Shown here in pieces: positions 49,947 through 58,574 of a stretch of 64,000 bases of DNA; position 1 is the stretch's first letter, and each line of letters begins with the position of its first letter. The DNA is from Pseudomonadota bacterium (GTDB lineage: Bacteria; Myxococcota_A; UBA796; SXON01), in assembly GCA_030684355.1 (NCBI GenBank), contig JAUXTN010000220.1:1-64000 (forward strand), written 5' to 3'. Both the position numbers and the translations under genes were made by a program. The notes under the pieces are model-generated. The model saw only the letters and a list, made by a program, of their open reading frames with translations. It did not search any database and was not told the origin of the DNA.

Positions 49947-51038
49947 CTACCGGCGCACGGCGACGGGGAGGAAGCGGACGAGCCACACCACGAACGCGCT
50001 CGCGAGCAGCACCGCGCTCACGACGAGCACGAGGGGCGACACCGCGCCGAGCCCCGCCCACACGCGGCCCATCGCGGCCAGCTGGGCGAGCACGAGCACC
50101 GCCGCGCCGGCCCAGCCGACCACGACCGGGAGCCCGCTGTGCCCCCGGGCGACGCGCATCGAGATGCCGAGCAGCAGCGCGCCGAGCCCGCCGACGAGGA
50201 GCGCATGGAGGGACGCGCTCCGGGGCGCACCGACGACCTCCAGGAGCCACGCCACGACGAACCAGCCGACGCCGACGTGGAGGATGCCGATCATCGGGGT
50301 GCGGGCCGCGGGCCACGGCCGCCAGCCCCACCATTGCCGCACGAGGAGCAGCACGAGCGCGGCGTTGACGAACGGGGTGAGCGCGGGGACCGCGAGCGGC
50401 GCCAGCACCTTGAGCCAGGAGAGCGCGAGGAGCGGGCCGAGGAAATACGGGCGGCGGCCGCCGGCGTAGCCGGGGGTGCGCGACGAGAAGAACGGGAGGA
50501 TCCGATCGAGGATGGCGAGCGCCATCGGCACGAGGAAGACGTGCACGCCGAGCTCGATGCCGCGCGGTCGGGCGGTGCCGAGCACGTGGAGGAACACGCC
50601 GAGGAGCGCGCCGAGGAGCGCCACGGGGACGGCGGCGGTGGTCGGGTCCCAGCGATTTCGCAGCGACGTGCGGGCCACGGGCGCGGCCCACGCCAGGAGG
50701 CCGGCCCAGGGCAGCGCCGCGAGGACGGCCGCCAGGGGTGCGGGGATCGGCGGGCGCAACAGGAGGACGGCGGAGGCGACCAGGTGGGCGCTGAGCAGCG
50801 TCAGGAGCGTCCCGCGGGCCGGGAGCGGCGCGCCGTTCTGCTTCGCGTACGCGGTGAGCAGGAACCCCTGCACGCCGGCGCCCATCACGCCCCACAGCAT
50901 GAACGACGCATGATCGCCGGGGAGGAGCCCGAGCGGCACGCCGGCGAGCTGCGCGCCCCACGCGGCGAGCCCCGCCACCGCCAGGGCGGCGGCGGTCGGG
51001 AAGTAGAGGCGCCAGCTCTCGAGCGGGGCGGCGCTCAC
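49947..51038 (-). CDS. nnrS: NnrS-family membrane protein
   Basis: 363 aa with about eleven helices. Signature segments include LLPGDHASFMLWGVMGAGVQ, GFLLTAYAKQN, VFLVPMALAILDRILPFFSSR and GILHVGVGWFVVAWLLE. NnrS is a haem- and copper-containing protein that relieves nitrosative stress in denitrifiers; the His residues in these segments are its likely haem ligands. GTG start at 51038 overlaps the YwiC-like stop (GTGA), so it is co-translated. Member of the hemerythrin-led operon. Confidence 0.85.
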   Translation of the reverse strand: MSAAPLESWRLYFPTAAALAVAGLAAWGAQLAGVPLGLLPGDHASFMLWGVMGAGVQGFLLTAYAKQNGAPLPARGTLLTLLSAHLVASAVLLLRPPIPAPLAAVLAALPWAGLLAWAAPVARTSLRNRWDPTTAAVPVALLGALLGVFLHVLGTARPRGIELGVHVFLVPMALAILDRILPFFSSRTPGYAGGRRPYFLGPLLALSWLKVLAPLAVPALTPFVNAALVLLLVRQWWGWRPWPAARTPMIGILHVGVGWFVVAWLLEVVGAPRSASLHALLVGGLGALLLGISMRVARGHSGLPVVVGWAGAAVLVLAQLAAMGRVWAGLGAVSPLVLVVSAVLLASAFVVWLVRFLPVAVRR

Positions 51039-51811
51039 AGGACCCCCATCGCGGCGATCACGGTCGCGGCCACCGTCCAGCCGGCCTCGGAGAGCCCGAT
51101 GCGGCGCGCGTCCCGGCCGCTCGTGGCGGGGCGGGTGAGGCGGGCGCGGACCGCGTAGAGGGCGGGAACCGCCCCGAGCAGCGGCGCGTCGATCAGGAAT
51201 GCGGTCACGATGATCCCGACGGTGAGCGCGGCGACGACGGGCGCGCCGGCACGCCAGGGCTCTCGCCCGGTGAGGACGCGCGCGAGCTGGCCGCGGACCC
51301 ACCAGAGCCCGGTCACCTGCCAGGTGAGCAGCGCGAGGCCGACAGCGGCCGCGACCGCGACCGGGGTGCCCGCCGCGACCGCGATGGCGGCGCCCACCCC
51401 GACGAACCCGCCGATGGCGCCGAGCTCGTAGCGGGTGTGATCCTCGACCTTCCGCCCGACCGCGCGCCCCGCGCTCTCGATCGTGACCGCGCCGCCCACC
51501 ACGAGCAGGGCCAGCGTCAGGATCCACAGCCCCGGGGCGTAGAGGAAGGGGAGCGCGCCGATGCCGAGCGCCGCGCTCGTGGCGGTGGCGGCCGAGGCGG
51601 GCCCCCACGCGCTCGCCCGCGCCGCGTTTCCCGCCCCGAAGAGCGCGAGGACCGAGAGCGCCGCCAGCGTGGAGCCGATCGAGGGCGCGAGGAGCGCCGC
51701 GCCGACGAGGGGGGCCGCGACCCAGCACCAGAGGCCGTGCTCGCGGGGGAAGAGCGCCCGTGCGGCGACGGCGCGGGAACGGGAGGGGACGGAGAGGTGG
51801 GGAACGATCAT
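51035..51811 (-). CDS. YwiC-like membrane protein
   Basis: 258 aa with about seven helices and the family signature LFPREHGLWCWVAAPLVGA. YwiC in Bacillus lies beside narK-fnr genes; its function is unknown. The segment GRKVEDHTRYELGAIGGF resembles a UbiA-like loop. ATG at 51809-51811 overlaps the hemerythrin stop (TGATG), and its own stop overlaps the NnrS start. Thus part of the NO/nitrosative-stress operon. Confidence 0.78.
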   Translation of the reverse strand: MIVPHLSVPSRSRAVAARALFPREHGLWCWVAAPLVGAALLAPSIGSTLAALSVLALFGAGNAARASAWGPASAATATSAALGIGALPFLYAPGLWILTLALLVVGGAVTIESAGRAVGRKVEDHTRYELGAIGGFVGVGAAIAVAAGTPVAVAAAVGLALLTWQVTGLWWVRGQLARVLTGREPWRAGAPVVAALTVGIIVTAFLIDAPLLGAVPALYAVRARLTRPATSGRDARRIGLSEAGWTVAATVIAAMGVL

Positions 51812-52317
51812 CAGCGTCTCCGACTCATGAGCTCGCGGCCGATCTCGAGCCGATCCGACGGCGAGAGCGCGGCGCAGAGCGGGAAGAGGACCTCCTCTTC
51901 GCGCGCGATGTGGGGAAGGAGGAGCGCGCGGAGGCGGGTCACGTCCGCGCGGAGGGAGGCGTGGGAGACGGGGCGACCGTCGGCCGCCGCCTGGAGGATC
52001 GAGAGGAGGGTGGCGAGGACGGCGTCGATCGCGCGGTGGTCCGCGGCGAGCTCGTCGAGGAGCTGCCCGCTCTCCGGCACCACCCGGCGCAGGCGGGGCG
52101 CGAGCGAATCGTCCTCGTCCGCCGCGTGGAGCGGGAGCCCTTCGGCGAAGTAGCGGTGCGCCTGGGCGGCGGCCTCGGGCACCCGGGGGTCGGCGAGATC
52201 GGGGAGCTCGGCGATGCGGGAGAGGCCGTCGAGGAACCGGCGGATCCGATCGTGGCACGCGGTGAACGCGGCGACGGGATCGGAGGAGGGCTGGGGGGCG
52301 AGAGCGGACATCGGCAT
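51811..52317 (-). CDS. Hemerythrin HHE-domain protein
   Basis: 168 aa. Four-helix-bundle metal-ligand motifs are visible: ACHDRIRRFLDGL, PLHAADEDDSLAPRL, ADHRAIDAVLATL and LLPHIAREEEVLFPL. Such proteins bind di-iron and scavenge NO or O2 or repair Fe-S clusters (RIC/YtfE type). The start at 52317 follows GGAG (8 nt); a longer frame from 52398 would overlap the promoter. First gene of the operon hemerythrin, YwiC-like, nnrS, luxR. Confidence 0.83.
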   Translation of the reverse strand: MPMSALAPQPSSDPVAAFTACHDRIRRFLDGLSRIAELPDLADPRVPEAAAQAHRYFAEGLPLHAADEDDSLAPRLRRVVPESGQLLDELAADHRAIDAVLATLLSILQAAADGRPVSHASLRADVTRLRALLLPHIAREEEVLFPLCAALSPSDRLEIGRELMSRRR

Positions 52318-52376
52318 GGAGCGCTCCGGGAGAGGGCGGGTGGATCCCGCATAGAGAGGCTGCGTAGAGAGGATGA

Positions 52377-52392
52377 TGCACATTGCGTGCCA
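52377..52392 (-). promoter_or_regulatory. Sigma-54-type promoter of the hemerythrin operon
   Basis: On the minus strand TTGGCACG-CAAT-GTGCA: the -24 box is perfect and the -12 keeps GC, with one change (GTGCA for TTGCA). It lies between the end of norD and the hemerythrin start, about 50 nt upstream of the expected transcription start region for the ATG at 52317. Confidence 0.62.
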
Positions 52393-52419
52393 ATGCACAC
52401 CCTATGCAAGGTAGGGACG

Positions 52420-54270
52420 TCAGCGGCCGGTGAGCCTCCCGTAGACGGTGGTGAGCGCCTCGGGCAGCCGGCGGGGATCGGGCAGGATGTGCCAGGCACC
52501 GGGTCCGAGCATGGCGGGCAGGTGGTCGCGCGCGATGGCGTCGATGGCGAGCCCGTGGGTCGAGACGCCGCGCGCCTCGGCCTCGCGTAGCGCCTGCCGC
52601 ACGTCGGCCACGCCGTAGCGGCCCTCGTAGCGGTCGAAGTCCGTGGGCTTGCCGTCGGAGATGAGGAGGAGGAGCTTCCGATCCGCGTCGGCGCGGCCGA
52701 GCTCCACGGCGGCGTGGCGGAGCGCCGGCCCGATGCGCGTGTAGCCCTGGGGCCGGAGCGCGCCGAGCCGCGCCCGACCGAGCTCCCAGGGCTCCGCCCA
52801 GTCGCGCACGGTCCAGACGCGGCACCGGTTCCGGGTGTGCGAGGCGAACGCGAGCACCTGGAGGGGATCGCCCAGGCGATCGGCGACCTCGCCCAGGACC
52901 AGCACGGCCTCGCGGGCCACGTCGAGCACGCGCCGGCCGGCCACCCACGCATCCGTGGAGAGGGAGATGTCGAGGAGCACGGTCGTGGCGTAGCTGCGGT
53001 CGCGACGCAGCTTGCGCATGTAGAGGCGGTCGGACGGCCCGCGGCCGGCGCGGCGGTCGGCGTAGTCGTCGACCAGCGCGTCGAGGTCGAGATCCTCGCC
53101 GTCGCGCTGCCCCCGCGCCGGGGAGCGCCGCGTGCGGTGGATGACGAGCCGCTGGCGGAGGTCCTCCACGAGCGCGCGCTTCCCGGGGAGGACGGCGGCG
53201 GCCCAGCGCGGCTCCCCTGCCCCCATCGGGGTCGGGTAGACGGTGCACCAGGCGGGCTTGTAGCGGCCGGCGGCGGCGTCCCACTCGTCGTAAGGCAACC
53301 CGACCTCGTCCGCGCGGATGTCGGCCACGTCGGGCACGTTGGCGTCGATGCCGATCTCCGCGCGGTAGAGCGACTGCGCGCGCTCCCCGCCGCGGATCAC
53401 CTGGCGCATGTCCACCTCGTCGAGGGCCTCGAGGTGCTCGTCGAGCTCGTCGGCGCCGTCCATGCGCTGGACCTGGCCCTTGTGCTCGTCGAGCGTCTCG
53501 ACCTTCTCGAACACGTGGGAGACGACCTTCTCCTTCGCCTGGTCCTCGTCGACGGTGACGCGCTCCACCTCGTCGGCGGGCTTGCCCTTCCGCTCGGTGC
53601 CGGTGGAGGGGGCGGACGCGGTGTCGCCCTTGGCTTCGAGCGGCGCGCCGGCGCCGGCTGCGCGGACGAGGTCGCCCCAGATGCGGAGCGGGGCGCCGGG
53701 CTCGCCGGGGGGCGGCGCGGCGGGCGGCGACCAGGGGGTGTCGAGGTCGAGCGCCAGGGCACGGAGGGCGTCCCAGGCGGGGGTGCCGGGCGCGCGGGAG
53801 GCGAGGTCCGCGGCGGCCACGCGGCGATGGAGGGCCTCGAACGCGGGCAGCTCCGAGACGAGGGTGTCGGTCGCCAGCCGCGCCGCGACGAGGCTCGCCA
53901 GGGCGCGCGCGCGGGGGTCGGCGGGCACGTCGGCGTCGCGACCGAGGCGCCGGATCGTCGCGCCCACCGCGATGCGCAGGACGAGGGCGTCCCGGTTCTC
54001 CTCGGCGGTGCCCGCGAGGTCGAGGGTGGGGGGGACGAGCAGGTCCGCGGCGCGGAGCCCGCCGTCGCCGCGGGCGGGGACGAGGCGCACGGGCTCGGCG
54101 GCGAGCACCCGCGCGAACGTGGTGAGCGCCGCGATCTCCGCCTCCAGGACGGCCGCCTCGGGCCGCACGGTGGGGGCGACGTCGGGGCGCACCCGCTTCC
54201 AGAGCTTGAAGATCCACCGGAAGACGTGCTCCTCCCAATCGAGCTCGAGCCGGGGTGCCTGGTCGGACAT
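52420..54270 (-). CDS. norD: NorD, nitric oxide reductase assembly protein with von Willebrand A domain
   Basis: 616 aa. The C-terminal half has a VWA domain with the MIDAS motif DISLSTDAW and following TRIGPALRHA and LLLISDGKPTDFDRYEG, typical of NorD. The N-terminal part (MSDQAPRLELDWEEHVFRWI) is helical; a highly charged linker lies near residues 230-310. NorD works with the AAA+ protein NorQ to activate cNor. GGAGG lies just before the ATG at 54270. It follows norQ with a 26-bp gap. Confidence 0.9.
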   Translation of the reverse strand: MSDQAPRLELDWEEHVFRWIFKLWKRVRPDVAPTVRPEAAVLEAEIAALTTFARVLAAEPVRLVPARGDGGLRAADLLVPPTLDLAGTAEENRDALVLRIAVGATIRRLGRDADVPADPRARALASLVAARLATDTLVSELPAFEALHRRVAAADLASRAPGTPAWDALRALALDLDTPWSPPAAPPPGEPGAPLRIWGDLVRAAGAGAPLEAKGDTASAPSTGTERKGKPADEVERVTVDEDQAKEKVVSHVFEKVETLDEHKGQVQRMDGADELDEHLEALDEVDMRQVIRGGERAQSLYRAEIGIDANVPDVADIRADEVGLPYDEWDAAAGRYKPAWCTVYPTPMGAGEPRWAAAVLPGKRALVEDLRQRLVIHRTRRSPARGQRDGEDLDLDALVDDYADRRAGRGPSDRLYMRKLRRDRSYATTVLLDISLSTDAWVAGRRVLDVAREAVLVLGEVADRLGDPLQVLAFASHTRNRCRVWTVRDWAEPWELGRARLGALRPQGYTRIGPALRHAAVELGRADADRKLLLLISDGKPTDFDRYEGRYGVADVRQALREAEARGVSTHGLAIDAIARDHLPAMLGPGAWHILPDPRRLPEALTTVYGRLTGR

Positions 54271-54296
54271 GGGTGCCTCCTCGGCCGCGCGCGCGG

Positions 54297-55100
54297 TCAG
54301 AACACGAGGGCCACGAGGTCGGCGAGGCCCCGGGCCACATCGCGGTCGTCGGTGAGGGGCTCGACGATGGCCGCCTGGCAGGCGAGGCGCGGCGGGAGCC
54401 CGGACGCCATGAGGCGCGCGGCGTCGACGAGGAGCCGCGTGGAGGGAACCTCCGCGAGCCCCAGGTCCCGCACGGAGCGCATCTTCCCGGCGAGCGCCAC
54501 GAGCCGCTTCGCCACGTTCGGGTCGCACCCGGTCTCGCCCTCCAGCACGGCCTGCTCCACGGCGGGCGCGGGGTAGTCGAAGTGGATCGCGACGAAGCGC
54601 TGGCGGGTCGAGGGCTTGAGCTCCTTGAGGCCGCGCTGGTAGCCGGGGTTGAAGCTCACGACGAGCCCGAAGCCCGGCGCCGCCTCGACCGTCTCGTCGT
54701 GGCGCTCCACGAACAGCCGGCGGCGGTGGTCCGTGAGCGGGTGGAGCACGACGATCACGTCGGGGCGGGCCTCGGCGACCTCGTCCAGGTAGAGGATGGC
54801 GCCCTCGCGGACCGCGCGGGTCACCGGGCCGTCCTGCCACACGGTCTCCTCGCCGCGGACGAGCCACCGGCCGAGGAGGTCCACGGCGCTCGTCTCGTCG
54901 TGGCACGAGACCGTCACGAGCGGCCGGCCGAGGCGCGCGGCCATGTGCTCCACGAGCCGGCTCTTGCCGCACCCCGTGGGGCCCTTGAGCAGGAGCGGGA
55001 GGTTGTGTCGATAGGCGTGCTCGAAGAGGAGGCACTCCTGACCGACCGGCCGGTACCAGGGGAGGTCGGCGGCGGCGGGGACGGGGAGGGCGGCGGTCAT
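54297..55100 (-). CDS. norQ: NorQ, MoxR-type AAA+ ATPase
   Basis: 267 aa. Walker A GPTGCGKS, Walker B ILYLDEVAEARPD, sensor-1 GLVVSFNPGYQ and arginine-finger segment TRQRFVAIHFDYP are all present. The N-terminus PWYRPVGQECLLFEHAY is characteristic of NorQ/NirQ. It inserts the non-haem iron into NorB together with NorD. The start at 55100 has GAGG upstream; longer frames begin within the hairpin region after norB. Confidence 0.92.
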   Translation of the reverse strand: MTAALPVPAAADLPWYRPVGQECLLFEHAYRHNLPLLLKGPTGCGKSRLVEHMAARLGRPLVTVSCHDETSAVDLLGRWLVRGEETVWQDGPVTRAVREGAILYLDEVAEARPDVIVVLHPLTDHRRRLFVERHDETVEAAPGFGLVVSFNPGYQRGLKELKPSTRQRFVAIHFDYPAPAVEQAVLEGETGCDPNVAKRLVALAGKMRSVRDLGLAEVPSTRLLVDAARLMASGLPPRLACQAAIVEPLTDDRDVARGLADLVALVF

Positions 55101-55140
55101 CGGGAGCCTCGTTCGAAAGCGGCGGAGTTCGGGGGGTCCG

Positions 55141-55188
55141 GGGGGGCCGTGCCCCCCCGGCGGGGGCGTTGCGGGGGCAGCGCCCCCG
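55141..55188. terminator. Two GC hairpins between norB and norQ
   Basis: GGGGGGC-cgt-GCCCCCC at 55141-55157 and CGGGGGCG-N12-CGCCCCCG at 55161-55188. They lie just after the norB stop and before norQ, so they may attenuate expression of norQ-norD relative to the structural genes. Confidence 0.55.
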
Positions 55189-55201
55189 CCCCAAGTTTGG
55201 G

Positions 55202-56590
55202 TCACATCGCCGCAGGCATCTCCGCGCCAACGGTGTCATCGGCAATCTCGGGCGTCACGTGGTCGAGCAGGGCCTCGTCGGTGGGGAGGCCGTACATGAT
55301 GAAGTTCCACACGTAGAGCACGATGCCCACCGTGAAGAGCGAGGCCGCGAGGACCAGGCCCACGAAGTGAACCGAGATCGCCTCCTGCACCGCCAGGAAG
55401 TCCATCCCCATGCGCCGCTCGAGGTACACCTGGGTGATGCCCGCCACCGCGAAGGCGCCGGTCATGCCGAGCATGCCGATGTTGGAGGTCCAGAACGCCC
55501 ACTCGGCGGACCAGTGGCGATAGAGCTTGCGTCCGGTCATCTGCGGCATGGCGTAGGCGATGATGCCGAGCACGACCATGGCGTAGGCGCCCCAGAAGGC
55601 CAGGTGGCCGTGCATGGCGGTGACGAGCGTGCCGTGCGTCCAGATGTTGACCTGGGGGATCGTGTGGGCGAAGCCGAGGAAGCCCGCGCCCACGCAGCTC
55701 ATGATGCCGCAGCCGACCGTCCAGAGGAGCGCGATGCGATTATCCGCCTTCTTCCCGCCCTTCCGGCTCATGGCGACGGTGTAGAGCGCCATGCCGAGGA
55801 ACGCGAGGGGCTCGAGCGCCGAGAACAGGCCGCCGACCGCGAGCCAATACTTGGGCGCGCCGATCCAGTAGTAGTGGTGGCCGGTGCCGAGGATGCCGGA
55901 GATGAACGTGAGCCCGACGATGACGTAGAGCCACTTCTCGATGACCTCGCGGTCGACACCCGTGAGCTTGATGAGGAGGAACGAGAGGATGCCGCCCATG
56001 ATGAGCTCCCACACGCCCTCCACCCAGAGGTGGACGACCCACCAGCGGAAGTAGGAGTCGTAGACCTGGGAGTCGAACGTGATCATGCCGGGCAGGTAGA
56101 GCAGCGCCGCGGAGAAGAGGCCGGCGAAGAGCACCATCCCGGTGGTCGTGAAGCGCCGGCCCTTCCACGCGGTGATGCCGATGTTCCCGATGAAGAGGAG
56201 CACGTTGACGACCACGAGGTAGTCGAGCGGGCGCGGGATCTCGAGGAACTTGCGCCCCTCCCACCAGTTGAGGTGGAACCCGATGATGGCGGTGACCGAC
56301 ACGAGCACGAGGCTCGCCCACTGGACCACCGCCGCCTTCACGCTGAAGAGCTCGCGCTCGGCCTCCTCGGGGATGATGTAGTAGGCGGCGCCCATGAAGC
56401 CGGAGAGCAGCCACACCACGAGCAGGTTCGTGTGGGTGGCGCGGGCGACGTTGAAGGGGATGACCGAGTGCAGACCGTCCCAGCCGATATGGGCGAAGCC
56501 CATGATGAAGCCGTAGATGATCTGCAAGGAGAAGAGGAGCATGCAGGTCGCGAAGAAGAGGTAGGCGACCTTTTGGGAGCGGTAGCGCAT
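55202..56590 (-). CDS. norB: Cytochrome c-dependent nitric oxide reductase large subunit NorB
   Basis: 462 aa, normal for cNorB. About twelve helices with haem/non-haem iron ligands: ATHTNLLVVWLLSGFMGA, FRWWVVHLWVEGVWELIM (His and the conserved Glu), GTGHHYYWIG and LVTAMHGHLAFWGAYAM. It reduces two NO to N2O in the cytoplasmic membrane. It follows norC by 25 bp. The ATG at 56590 has GGAGG at spacing 6. Confidence 0.96.
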   Translation of the reverse strand: MRYRSQKVAYLFFATCMLLFSLQIIYGFIMGFAHIGWDGLHSVIPFNVARATHTNLLVVWLLSGFMGAAYYIIPEEAERELFSVKAAVVQWASLVLVSVTAIIGFHLNWWEGRKFLEIPRPLDYLVVVNVLLFIGNIGITAWKGRRFTTTGMVLFAGLFSAALLYLPGMITFDSQVYDSYFRWWVVHLWVEGVWELIMGGILSFLLIKLTGVDREVIEKWLYVIVGLTFISGILGTGHHYYWIGAPKYWLAVGGLFSALEPLAFLGMALYTVAMSRKGGKKADNRIALLWTVGCGIMSCVGAGFLGFAHTIPQVNIWTHGTLVTAMHGHLAFWGAYAMVVLGIIAYAMPQMTGRKLYRHWSAEWAFWTSNIGMLGMTGAFAVAGITQVYLERRMGMDFLAVQEAISVHFVGLVLAASLFTVGIVLYVWNFIMYGLPTDEALLDHVTPEIADDTVGAEMPAAM

Positions 56591-56615
56591 GGCGCGCCTC
56601 CGTGCGTTGGGTGTG

Positions 56616-57356
56616 TCAGTCGAGCGACATGAGCCAGGTGACGAGCTCGGCGCGCGTCGCGTCCGGGAGCTTCAGGTTGGGCATGGCGGTGCCGGGCTTG
56701 ACCGCCTGGGGGTCCTGCAGCCATGTGTCCATCTTCTCGATGGTGTAGCGGGTGGCCACACCGTCGAGCGCGGGGCCGACGGCGCCCCCGACCCCGCCCA
56801 CCGAGTGACAGCTCTGGCAGACCTGGGCGAAGTACACCGGCGGCGCGGCGGCGCCGGCCTCGGGGGGCTTGCCCGCGTGGGTCGGGACCGCGGAGACCGC
56901 GGCCGTGGCGGTCGCGCCTGCCGGGACGATGCCGGTGAGGGTCATGTCGGGCTTCGCCGGGAAGCCGTTCGTGTCGATCTCGCCGACCCAGGTGAGGAAC
57001 GCGACGACCTGGTCCTTCTCCTCGTCGGTGAAGTCGTACTTCACCATCTGGCGGCGCCCCGGGTACATCGCCGCTGGGTCGTCGAGGAAGATCTTGATCC
57101 AGGCTTCGCCGCGCCGCTCCACGACCTTCGTGAGCTCGGGCGCGTAGTAGGCGCCCTCCCCGAGGATCGTGTGGCAGCCCATGCAGTTGTTGGCCTCCCA
57201 GATCTCCTTCCCGGCGACCACCTGGGCGGTCAACTTGTCCTCGTGCGATCGCGCGGGGGTCTGGCGGATCGTGTCCACGGTCAAGCCGAGGAAGACCCCG
57301 GAGAAGAGGACGGTGAACCCCAAGAAGAAGGTTCGGGCCTGTGATTTCGAGAGCAT
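56616..57356 (-). CDS. norC: NorC with an added second cytochrome c domain
   Basis: 246 aa, against about 150 for ordinary NorC. An N-terminal membrane helix (FFLGFTVLFSGVFLGLTVDTI) precedes the usual haem site CMGCH (58-62) with GEGAYYAPELTKV. A linker rich in Ala/Pro (about 145-172) joins a second c domain with CQSCH (180-184) and Met in GTAMPNLKL. The fusion would let it accept electrons directly from small periplasmic donors. The ATG at 57356 follows GGAGG; a Crp/Fnr-type repeat lies about 80 bp upstream. Confidence 0.92.
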   Translation of the reverse strand: MLSKSQARTFFLGFTVLFSGVFLGLTVDTIRQTPARSHEDKLTAQVVAGKEIWEANNCMGCHTILGEGAYYAPELTKVVERRGEAWIKIFLDDPAAMYPGRRQMVKYDFTDEEKDQVVAFLTWVGEIDTNGFPAKPDMTLTGIVPAGATATAAVSAVPTHAGKPPEAGAAAPPVYFAQVCQSCHSVGGVGGAVGPALDGVATRYTIEKMDTWLQDPQAVKPGTAMPNLKLPDATRAELVTWLMSLD

Positions 57357-57435
57357 CGGGGCGCCTCCGGTGGACCTCTCGACGACGACGGTCGGAGGCT
57401 CGGGGGCAATCTCACCGGATGCCGGGGTCCGTTGT

Positions 57436-57449
57436 TTGCGCGATCGCAA
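57436..57449. promoter_or_regulatory. Crp/Fnr (DNR-type) binding site before norC
   Basis: TTGCG-CGAT-CGCAA is a perfect 5-4-5 inverted repeat, the shape of FNR/DNR boxes (TTGAT-N4-ATCAA). It lies 80 bp upstream of the norC ATG. The Crp/Fnr regulator encoded in the nirK operon is the obvious candidate. Confidence 0.6.
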
Positions 57450-57538
57450 GGAAGGAGGCGAAAGGGGATCGGGGGGGGCTCCGACGGCCGCTCCCCTTCA
57501 GCCCAGGCGCGCTCGTCGGGCTCGTCGCGGGGCCCCGA

Positions 57539-58555
57539 TCAGGCCTTGAGGGTCTCCCACAACCACGGCAGGCTCACGTCCATGCGGTAGTCGACGTCCG
57601 AGTGGTCGTCGTCGAACTCCTCGTAGCGGTGCGCGACGCCGCGCGCCTCGAGCGAGGCGTGCACCTGCCGGTTCCCCCAGAGCAGGTGGTACTGGTCCTT
57701 CCGGCCGCAGTCGAAGTACATCCCCCGCAGCGTCGCGAGCGCCTCCGCGTGCGCGTCCACCAGCCGCGCCGGGTCCCAGGCGAGCCACCGCTCCCACCGC
57801 TCGGGGACGAGCCGCCCGCTCGGCCACTGAAACGGCAGGTGGAAGCCGAGCGGGGCCTCCGGGTCGCCGTCGAAGTGCGCCGCCATGCCGATCGTCATGA
57901 GGTGATCGATGTCGTCGCCGGTGAACTTCTCGCGGGCGTGCAGCGCGGCGAGGAGCTTCGTCACGTCGCCGTCGTGTTCGAGGAGCCGGCGCAGGAGCCG
58001 CGGGAACGCGGGGAGGAACAGGTAGTCGAAGCCGGCGTCTCCGCTGTGGCTCGCGATCGCGCCCCACACGTCGGGGCGCAACATCCCGTGCACGAACGCG
58101 CCGTAGCCCCCCGACGACTTGCCGAACACGCCGCGGTGATCGCGCCCCGGCAGGATCGGGAAGTTCGCCTCGACGAAGGGGACCAGCTCGTCGACGAGGT
58201 GCGTCATGTACCGACCGGTGCCCGCCGAGTCGATGTACTGGTTGCCCCCGTAGGCGGTGAAGCAATCCGGCAACGCGACGATCATCGGGCCGATGCGGCC
58301 CTCGGCGTAGAGCCGGTCGAGCCGCTCGGGCAGGTTCTGGCCGAAGGGCCGCCAGTTGGTGTGGCTCGCACCCGAGCCGGTGTAGCCGATGAGATCGACC
58401 AGCAGCGGATAGCGGCGCGCCGGGTCGAAGCCCGGGGGCGTGTACACCAGGACGTCCCGCCGCGTCGGATCGCCGGGGCGGTTCCCGACGAGCACGCGGG
58501 AGTCGAGCGGCAGGCGGTGGACGGTGCCGGTGGGCCAGGTCGGGCGCTTGAGCAT
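57539..58555 (-). CDS. Esterase D/enterochelin-esterase-like alpha/beta hydrolase
   Basis: 338 aa. The nucleophile elbow GVFGKSSGGYGAF (Ser of GKSSG) is near residue 140 and the catalytic His lies near the end in FDDDHSDVDYRMD; the segment RRDVLVYTPPGFDPARRYPLLVDLIGYTG is typical of the esterase D family. No signal peptide was seen, so it is probably cytosolic. The substrate is unknown. The start at 58555 has AGGA upstream. It ends before the norC promoter region. Confidence 0.78.
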   Translation of the reverse strand: MLKRPTWPTGTVHRLPLDSRVLVGNRPGDPTRRDVLVYTPPGFDPARRYPLLVDLIGYTGSGASHTNWRPFGQNLPERLDRLYAEGRIGPMIVALPDCFTAYGGNQYIDSAGTGRYMTHLVDELVPFVEANFPILPGRDHRGVFGKSSGGYGAFVHGMLRPDVWGAIASHSGDAGFDYLFLPAFPRLLRRLLEHDGDVTKLLAALHAREKFTGDDIDHLMTIGMAAHFDGDPEAPLGFHLPFQWPSGRLVPERWERWLAWDPARLVDAHAEALATLRGMYFDCGRKDQYHLLWGNRQVHASLEARGVAHRYEEFDDDHSDVDYRMDVSLPWLWETLKA

Positions 58556-58574
58556 GGCGCGTCCTATCGCCCCA

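Noticed and set aside
52318..52398. Longer hemerythrin start (ATG at 52398)
   Set aside because: It would put the sigma-54-like promoter at 52377-52392 inside the coding region and adds an unlikely leader; GGAG fits the start at 52317.
57360..57430. Sigma-54 promoter before norC
   Set aside because: GG and GC pairs occur but at distances of 7 or 14 nt rather than 10; the Crp/Fnr-like repeat is the better candidate.
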